Shown: positions 19,740-24,975 of the stretch, in pieces
How the letters are laid out: each line of letters opens with the position of its first letter
Position numbering within the stretch: the stretch's first letter is position 1
Origin: Mycobacterium bourgelatii
GTDB lineage: Bacteria > Actinomycetota > Actinomycetes > Mycobacteriales > Mycobacteriaceae
DNA length: 64,000 bases
Assembly (NCBI RefSeq): GCF_010723575.1
Contig: NZ_BLKZ01000001.1
Span: forward strand, 1,798,001-1,862,000
Direction of reading: 5' to 3'
Made by a program: the position numbers and the translations under genes
The notes under the pieces: model-generated
Told to the model about the DNA's origin: nothing
The model's database searches: none
What the model saw: the letters and a program-made list of their open reading frames with translations, nothing else

Positions 19740-20114
19740 ACACCCAGCGGCCAGCACCCCGAGGCCGACCGCGACCCCATTGACGCACCTCGCGGTGATG
19801 CCGACCATCGCCATCACCGCGAGCACAGTAAACGCCAGCAGTACAGCATCGTGGGTAAGCGCATTGCGGACAACATCCAGTCGCGCACCTCTTGGTACGA
19901 CGGATCTGCCAAGGCTTTTCGGGATAGGTAGAAGCCGCCCGGTGTCGGCGAAGTCGATGCTCAGGTTTTTCAGGAACGTCGACAGCTGGACGACCTGCGG
20001 GATGGTCTCCTCGACGGTCCTTTCCGCGGTGGGAACGAAAGATTGCAGCTGGTTCAAGGCGGATCGCAGTTGCGCGACCGTGTTCGGTGTTGAGGCGAAG
20101 ATGTTGATGGTGCG
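19740..20114 (-). pseudogene. Decayed fragment of an mmpL7 copy
   Basis: On the - strand, residues such as NIFASTPNTVAQLRSAL, FVPTAERTVEETIPQVVQLS and FLKNLSIDFADTG match the intact MmpL7 at 25690-25880 almost residue for residue, with strong DNA similarity. A 5-base deletion shifts the frame right after ADTG; GGFYLSRKALADPSYQ is then readable in the next frame. A second deletion of about 175 bases, bounded by GCGGA in mmpL7 (25452 and 25627), restores the original frame, giving ALTHDAVLLAF and GVGLGVLAAG-like sequence. Homology ends at both sides. It has the same orientation as mmpL7, about 5 kb away, and is best explained as a partial duplication that decayed. Confidence 0.88.
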
Positions 20115-20261
20115 GCCCGGCCCGTGTGCAGGCGGTTGTATGTGGTTGCGCGGACCATAACGTCGCTGCTCAACGGAGGCGTCAATTTCACTTAAATCGT
20201 TGCAGCGATGCGTAATCACCCGTCAGACGCGCGTGTTTGCAAACCCCGCCGCACAAGATAC
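20115..20261. other. Non-coding remainder between the mmpL7 relic and the small secreted gene
   Basis: I see no gene, RNA or recognised repeat here. The sequence is not glycine-repeat in character and shows no similarity to mmpL7 beyond the relic's edge. It may be further decayed sequence. Confidence 0.4.
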
Positions 20262-20292
20262 GGACCTAGTCCCGGGGAGTAGGACTAGGCCC
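20262..20292 (-). terminator. Hairpin downstream of the small secreted gene
   Basis: GGACCTAGTCC and GGACTAGGCCC form an 8-bp perfect stem (CCTAGTCC/GGACTAGG), extended by two G-C pairs after one mismatch, with a 9-base loop. It lies 30 bases after the stop codon of the - strand gene. There is no U tract, as is usual for mycobacterial hairpin terminators. Confidence 0.5.
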
Positions 20293-20322
20293 GTTCGGCT
20301 GCGCCGCGCTTGACCGTTGCGA

Positions 20323-20505
20323 CTAGCTGGGGTCGAAGCAGGTGTAGAACGTCTGCGTCGAGTAGTCGTAGCAGGTGTAGGTGCCGTACTCCGGCTGGTG
20401 TGTCGGCGCCGCGTTGGCGGTGCCAACGGAGACGAAGGTCGCCAGGCCGATGGCCGAGGCCAGCAGGGACATCCCGGCGAGGGCGCGGATGCGGGTGGTG
20501 AACAT
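20323..20505 (-). CDS. Small secreted protein of unknown function
   Basis: A 60-residue protein with a clear Sec signal peptide: FTTRIR, a hydrophobic core LAGMSLLASAIGLATFVSV, and a cleavage site after GTANA. The mature peptide is only about 28 residues (APTHQPEYG, then YTCYDYSTQTFYTCFDPS). It is tyrosine- and threonine-rich with two cysteines in a near-repeat (YTCYD and YTCFD), so a single disulfide is likely. The frame is open upstream to 20559, but the ATG at 20505 is chosen because the signal peptide begins there and an AGAGGA ribosome-binding site lies 6 bases ahead. It is divergent from the SDR gene. I do not recognise the family. A real gene is likely given the signal peptide, ribosome-binding site and hairpin. 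Confidence 0.65.
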   Translation of the reverse strand: MFTTRIRALAGMSLLASAIGLATFVSVGTANAAPTHQPEYGTYTCYDYSTQTFYTCFDPS

Positions 20506-20732
20506 TGGTTCCTCTGTTTCGGGTCGTTGCGGTTGTTTCCGGCGTTTGCCGTTGGACAAAGAATCGCGACAGTGCCTTGGTGAAACCTTGTGGCTTTCTT
20601 GGCGCTACGGTGCAGCGGCGACTACCTGGGTCCACTTGCTGAGGGTCCAACTTCGGCGAAGCGTAGCGCTGGGGCGGTGTCTTGGATTACCGTCCCATTA
20701 CCAGAGCGATGCAGCTTTGATCGGGGCCTACC

Positions 20733-21791
20733 ATGTCGCAGACAGTGCTGATAACCGGAGCTTTCGGACTGGTCGGAGCCGAGACGGTCAGACGCTTCGC
20801 AGCGGACGGCTGGAGGGTGGTCGCCGCGGCGCATCGCCATGCCAAGGCAGTCTTTCCGCCGGGTGTCGAAACCCTTTGGGTCGACTTGACGGACCCCGGT
20901 CAGGTCGAGCGTTCGGTACCGCAGCTGTCACCGGATGTGATCGTTCACTTGGCGGCTGTCATCCCGCCCATGATCTACTGTGATGCCAGACTCGCCCGCA
21001 AGGTAAACGTAGGCGCCACAGCCAATTTGGTGCATACCGCCGAAAAGCTACCGAACCCGCCACGTTTCCTGCATGCGTCGAGCGTGGCCGTCTACGGTGC
21101 ACGCAATCCCTACCGTCATTCCGAGCGGCTAAGCGTGGACACTCCTTTTCATCCGTGCGAGTTGTATGGGGGCCAAAAGGCCGAAGCCGAAGAAATAGTG
21201 CGGTTGTCGAGCCTGCCCTGGGTGGTGCTGCGACTCGGCGGCGTGCTGAGCGCCGACCCGACGGCCATGCCCTTCAGCCCCGAGAGCGTGTTCTTCGGCA
21301 GTGCGCTGCCCAATGACGGACGGGTGCACTGCGTCGATACCCGTGACGTCGCAACGGCATTCGCAACTGCCGCGCATGCGGACGTTATTGGAGAGATTTT
21401 CATGATCGCCGGTGACGACTCGAACCTGCTCCGGCATGGCGTCATCGCGCCGGCGTTGGCGGCCGCTCAGGGCATGCCCGGAGCGCCCCCGAAGGGGCGG
21501 GACGGCAACCCGAACGACGACCTCGGCTGGTTCCCCTATGACTGGATGGACGTGGCCCGAGCGCAGCAGGTGCTGCAGTTCCAACACCATTCGTGGCCGC
21601 AGTTGCTGGCCGACCTTCGCGCCAACACCGGGCGGAAGCGCTACCTGATGCGGCCGTTCGCCCCCGTGGCGCGCCAATTACTCCGACGACACGGGGCGTA
21701 TCGTCAGGTGCCCGGGCAGTACGCGGATCCTTGGTCAGAGCTGGGCAAGAGGTTCGGCCCGACGGCGTGGGACACCGCAAAACTCGACTAG
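20733..21791 (+). CDS. NAD(P)-dependent epimerase/dehydratase (extended SDR)
   Basis: Extended short-chain dehydrogenase of 352 residues. The N-terminal Rossmann motif TGAFGLVG (T8-G15) and the catalytic Y145-G-G-Q-K149 are intact. VIVHLAAVIPP and LHASSVAVYG are the usual NxA/S-type strands, with the catalytic serine in ASSVAVYG. Such enzymes modify nucleotide sugars, sterols or related carbonyl/hydroxyl substrates; the substrate cannot be read here. The C-terminal 60 residues (basic, proline-rich) have no catalytic motif. It is located in the accessory island between coaD and purU, convergent with purU (16-bp gap). The M. tuberculosis locus has no gene in this position, so it is accessory. 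The ATG start has no strong ribosome-binding site. Confidence 0.85.
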   Translation: MSQTVLITGAFGLVGAETVRRFAADGWRVVAAAHRHAKAVFPPGVETLWVDLTDPGQVERSVPQLSPDVIVHLAAVIPPMIYCDARLARKVNVGATANLVHTAEKLPNPPRFLHASSVAVYGARNPYRHSERLSVDTPFHPCELYGGQKAEAEEIVRLSSLPWVVLRLGGVLSADPTAMPFSPESVFFGSALPNDGRVHCVDTRDVATAFATAAHADVIGEIFMIAGDDSNLLRHGVIAPALAAAQGMPGAPPKGRDGNPNDDLGWFPYDWMDVARAQQVLQFQHHSWPQLLADLRANTGRKRYLMRPFAPVARQLLRRHGAYRQVPGQYADPWSELGKRFGPTAWDTAKLD

Positions 21792-21807
21792 TGACTCGGC
21801 CGGGGTC

Positions 21808-22644
21808 TCAAAAGACGATGGTCTGGTTGTCGTGCACGATGACGCGGTCCTGGCAGTGCCAGAGCACTGCCCGGGACAACACCGCACGCTCGACGTCGGC
21901 GCCCACCCGCACCAGGTCATCGACGGTGTCGGTATGGCTGACGCGGACGACGTCTTGCTCGATGATCGGCCCCTCGTCGAGCACTTCGGTGACGTAGTGC
22001 GCGGTCGCCCCAACGAGTTTGACCCCACGTTCCCGTGCCCGCTTGTAGGGATTCGCACCGACGAAGGCCGGCAGGAACGAATGGTGAATGTTGATCAACG
22101 GACAACCCACGGCGGCGAGGAAATCTGGGGTGAGTATCTGCATATAGCGGGCGAGGATCACCAAATCCACGTTGCCGCTGAGCAATTGAAGCTGACGCTG
22201 TTCGGCTTCCGCGCGGGTGTCGCGGGTGGCCGGGATGTGGAAGAACGGTACCCCGAAGGGACGTACCCGCTCGGCCAGCTCGGGATGATTGGCGATCACC
22301 ATGGCGACAGACATCTCGAGTTCGCCACGTCGGTTGCGCCACAACAGGTCTAGCAGGCAGTGGTCTTCCTTGGACGCCATGATCGCAACGCGTTTCGGCT
22401 TGGCGGCCTCGGTGAACCGGTAGTCGATGCCGAACTGGGCGGCGACGGTCCTACTGAACTCGCGTTCGAGTTCGTCGATGGCGGCAGTCAGGCCCGGCAG
22501 GTGAAAGATCGCACGCTGCAGAAACGTTCCATCCTCCGGTGCGGTGGAGTGCTGGTCCAGCGAAATGATGTTCGCACCGGCACCGGCCAGAAAGGCGCTG
22601 ACCGCCGCGATGATTCCCGGCCGGTCGTGACAACGCAGCAGCAA
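21808..22644 (-). CDS. purU: Formyltetrahydrofolate deformylase PurU
   Basis: Hydrolyses 10-formyltetrahydrofolate to formate and tetrahydrofolate, balancing the one-carbon pool. An N-terminal ACT domain (about 80 residues, RCHDRPGIIAAVSAFLAGAGANI) is followed by the formyltransferase domain with the catalytic segment NIHHSFLPAF and the closing VLDEGPIIEQDVVRV. The 3' end is certain. The start is uncertain: TTG at 22644 is the only standard start codon near, but it falls inside the conserved GRLLLRC. A perfect AGGAGG lies at 22745-22740, followed by ATC ATC rather than ATG, and the open frame with conserved residues continues up to there. Translation may really begin near 22734. It follows the permease gene on the same strand. 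Confidence 0.92.
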   Translation of the reverse strand: MLLRCHDRPGIIAAVSAFLAGAGANIISLDQHSTAPEDGTFLQRAIFHLPGLTAAIDELEREFSRTVAAQFGIDYRFTEAAKPKRVAIMASKEDHCLLDLLWRNRRGELEMSVAMVIANHPELAERVRPFGVPFFHIPATRDTRAEAEQRQLQLLSGNVDLVILARYMQILTPDFLAAVGCPLINIHHSFLPAFVGANPYKRARERGVKLVGATAHYVTEVLDEGPIIEQDVVRVSHTDTVDDLVRVGADVERAVLSRAVLWHCQDRVIVHDNQTIVF

Positions 22645-22851
22645 GCGGCCGATATCCGCCGGCGGCGGGGGACCGGCCGGTCGCTGGGGAAAACTGGCAG
22701 GCTGGGTGGGCGTTGGCGACGTGGAGTTCGTGATGATGGCCTCCTGCCGGCGTTCGCAAGTTCGCAGGCCAGGATACCGCTGGTGGCGGCGTCCTTTTAA
22801 GCGGTCGTCCTGGTCCCGTCGCGCGGATGGATCCTGCTGCGACGGGTGCCG

Positions 22852-24096
22852 CTAGGGGTCGTGGTGCTCGTGGTGGGCCTCACGCGTTCCGTGGTCCCCA
22901 TGGTCATGCGCCTGGTGGTCATGGTGGCCGTGTGCACCGTGGTTGTGTTCGGCATCCGGCGAGCCGCCCATCATGCGCAGCATCGGCATGCCGCCGGAAG
23001 TGAAGAACCGTGCCACCAGCAATGCGGCGATCACGAGGAAGGCGATGTTGAGCCAGGTGGTGTAGTTCCACGAGATGCCGGCACTCATGACCATGGCATT
23101 GCGCTGGCTGGGGATGAGACTCGCTGCGCCGAAGATCAATTCGATGAGATAGCCCGCCGCGACCATTGCGACATAGAAGGTGCCGAGCAGGGTCAGCATC
23201 ATCTTGGTGCCGTAGTACTTACGGTAGATGTTCAGGATCGGCAGGATCAGCAGGTCGGCGAAGATGAATGCGATGACGCCGCCAAAGCTGATGCCGCCGT
23301 TCCACAGCACCGCGGCCAGCGGCACATTGCCGATCGAGCAGACGAAGGACACGATGGCCACGAATGGCCCGACGATTGGTCCCCACACCGCCGACCAGGA
23401 TGGGTGATTGGCCAAAAAGAAGTCTTGCCAGAAGCTTTCGGGCACCCAAGCCGCGATGGCGCCGGCGATGAACAAGCCGATGACGAGGTCGCGCAGGATC
23501 GCCAGCCACTCCATGACGAAGACATGCGAGACCGAGGTGAACCCCGCCGGGGAGAACAGCCGCCGCCAGAACGACCCGTCACCCTTGATCGACATGTCCA
23601 TGGCGGCATGGCCCTCCATCGAACCGGCGACGCCGCGCTCGGCCTGTTGGCGAGCCTCGTCGATGAGCCGGGTGCGTACGAACAGCCGGAACAAGACGGC
23701 CAACACGATGATCATGATCGGCCCAGCGACGAACTCCGCGGCGGTGAACTGCCAGCCCATCAGCAAAGCCAGGATGATGCCCAATTCCACCACCAGATTG
23801 GTGGAGCCGATCTCGAACGCCATCGCGGCAGTGAAGTTCGCGCCCTTGCGGAACAGGGAACGCGCCAAGGCCACCGCGGCGTAGGAGCACGACGACGACG
23901 CCGCGCCCAGTCCGGCCGCCAACGCCAGTGTGCGTGGCCTGTCGTCGCCCATCAGGCTCACGATCGTGGACCGCCGCACCACCGCTTGGACCACTGCCGA
24001 CAGCGCGAAACCCAGAATCAACGCCCAAAGAATTTCCCACGTCATCGACCCCGTGAGCGCTAGAGCGTGCCCGAGGGCCCCCAACACCTTGTCCAT
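22852..24096 (-). CDS. Copper-responsive permease (Rv2963 homologue, DUF318/ArsP-like)
   Basis: Integral membrane permease of 414 residues with about eight hydrophobic helices. The family motifs SSSCSYAAVALA (about residues 65-76) and CSIGNVPLAAVLWNGG (about 260-275) contain membrane cysteines likely to coordinate metal or metalloid. The last 33 residues contain 13 histidines, a probable cytosolic metal-binding tail. The M. tuberculosis homologue belongs to the copper-induced RicR regulon. Here a matching TACCC-N5-GGGTA box lies 78 bases ahead of the ATG, supporting the same control. The frame is open to 24192, but that start overlaps the operator; the ATG at 24096 has GAAAGG 8 bases ahead. 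The transported substrate is unproven. Confidence 0.88.
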   Translation of the reverse strand: MDKVLGALGHALALTGSMTWEILWALILGFALSAVVQAVVRRSTIVSLMGDDRPRTLALAAGLGAASSSCSYAAVALARSLFRKGANFTAAMAFEIGSTNLVVELGIILALLMGWQFTAAEFVAGPIMIIVLAVLFRLFVRTRLIDEARQQAERGVAGSMEGHAAMDMSIKGDGSFWRRLFSPAGFTSVSHVFVMEWLAILRDLVIGLFIAGAIAAWVPESFWQDFFLANHPSWSAVWGPIVGPFVAIVSFVCSIGNVPLAAVLWNGGISFGGVIAFIFADLLILPILNIYRKYYGTKMMLTLLGTFYVAMVAAGYLIELIFGAASLIPSQRNAMVMSAGISWNYTTWLNIAFLVIAALLVARFFTSGGMPMLRMMGGSPDAEHNHGAHGHHDHQAHDHGDHGTREAHHEHHDP

Positions 24097-24172
24097 CAGC
24101 TGGACCTTTCGTTGTCGCGTCGTCTTCCGGCGACTGATGCCCACCGCTGCGGGGCGTCTTCGGGGAGAAAAT

Positions 24173-24189
24173 ATACCCCCTAGGGGTAT
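24173..24189 (-). promoter_or_regulatory. RicR/CsoR-type copper operator of the permease gene
   Basis: ATACCCC and GGGGTAT arms flank a 3-base centre and contain TACCC-N5-GGGTA (24174-24188). In M. tuberculosis this palindrome is bound by the copper-sensing repressor RicR ahead of Rv2963 and other copper-defence genes. It is flanked on the other side by the lppX promoter, about 50 bases away. Confidence 0.75.
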
Positions 24190-24235
24190 CAAGTCAAGCC
24201 AGTCGCGCCCGCGGCAGCCGCGGCTCTCTTATGTG

Positions 24236-24250
24236 TGGCGTCTAAGCTTG
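24236..24250 (+). promoter_or_regulatory. lppX: Promoter-like element of lppX, identical to one ahead of mas
   Basis: TGGCGTCTAAGCTTG contains TAAGCT (24243-24248), which fits the -10 consensus TANNNT. Transcription would then start near 24255 and give a leader of about 30 bases before the lppX ATG. The identical 15 bases recur at 29657-29671 in the mas promoter region. No clear -35 is seen. Confidence 0.5.
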
Positions 24251-24285
24251 GCGCGCCCGCAGATGAGACGAGGTTTGCAACAGTG

Positions 24286-24975
24286 ATGGAAAGACGAGCG
24301 ACACCCATAGCGGTTCTAGCGGCACTCGGTGTGTTCCTGGCGCTTTGGCTATCCGGGTGCTCGTCGGAAAATCCGGAGTCCGAGGCGCCGCCAACCACGG
24401 GTACCACGGCCGACTCTCCGCTGATGACCGACGTCCGCCAGTCCGTTGAGTCGACCGAGGCGCTGACCAGCGCGCACCTGGCCGTTCGTTCATCCGGACA
24501 GGTGGACAGCATGCTCGGCATTACCAGCGCTGACGTCGATGTTCGGTCCAAGCCGCTGGCCGCGAAGGGTTCGTGTACCTACAACGGGCAATCTGACGTT
24601 CCCTTCCGGATCAAGGACGACACCATCTCGGTGAAACTCTTCGACGACTGGACCAATCTCGGCAACGTCTCCGACCTGTCGGCCTCGCACATGCTCGACC
24701 CCACCAACGGTGTGGCGAAACTGCTCTCCGGTGTGACCAACGTGCAGTCACAAGGCTCAGAGGTGATCGACGGCATTCCCACCACCAAGATCAACGGGAC
24801 CCTGCCTACCGACACCGTCAAGATCTTGGATCCCGGGGCCAGGCAGTCCCGGCCGTCGACCGTGTGGATTGCCTCGGACGGTTCGCATCGCCTGGTCCGG
24901 GCCTCGGTGGACCTCGGGTCTGGGTCCGTGGAGGTCACGCTGTCCAAGTGGAACGAGCCGGTCAATACCGACTAA
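24286..24975 (+). CDS. lppX: Lipoprotein LppX, PDIM carrier
   Basis: Exported lipoprotein of 229 residues. The U-shaped beta fold of LppX holds a large hydrophobic cavity and is required to move PDIM to the cell surface. The signal peptide ends in the lipobox L-S-G-C25. The mature part shows the family sequence GITSADVDVRSKPLAAKG, SVKLFDDWTNLG, LLSGVTNVQ and the C-terminal SKWNEPVN. The ATG at 24286 is chosen; a GTG at 24283 and an upstream GTG at 24235 are in frame but fit the signal peptide less well, and the latter precedes the proposed -10. It is convergent with mmpL7: the two stop codons overlap by four bases (24972-24975). It lies directly beside the copper permease, without the phenolic-glycolipid genes found in M. 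tuberculosis. Confidence 0.95.
   Translation: MERRATPIAVLAALGVFLALWLSGCSSENPESEAPPTTGTTADSPLMTDVRQSVESTEALTSAHLAVRSSGQVDSMLGITSADVDVRSKPLAAKGSCTYNGQSDVPFRIKDDTISVKLFDDWTNLGNVSDLSASHMLDPTNGVAKLLSGVTNVQSQGSEVIDGIPTTKINGTLPTDTVKILDPGARQSRPSTVWIASDGSHRLVRASVDLGSGSVEVTLSKWNEPVNTD

Noticed and set aside
13735..19788. Very long proline-, arginine- or histidine-rich open frames on the - strand and other + frames inside the PE_PGRS region
   Set aside because: They are mirror frames of GGxGG codons (GCC/GGC repeats) with low-complexity sequence and no domain. The PE domain, start site and end fix the coding frame as 13398-19661.
22846..24063. 405-residue open frame on the + strand, rich in His, Asp and Arg
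   Set aside because: It is the complement of the permease gene and has no recognisable fold or ribosome-binding site. The - strand frame has transmembrane helices and clear homology.
24097..24192. Longer N-terminus of the permease starting at 24192
   Set aside because: It would translate across the copper box and adds a basic tail absent from the family. The ATG at 24096 has a proper ribosome-binding site.
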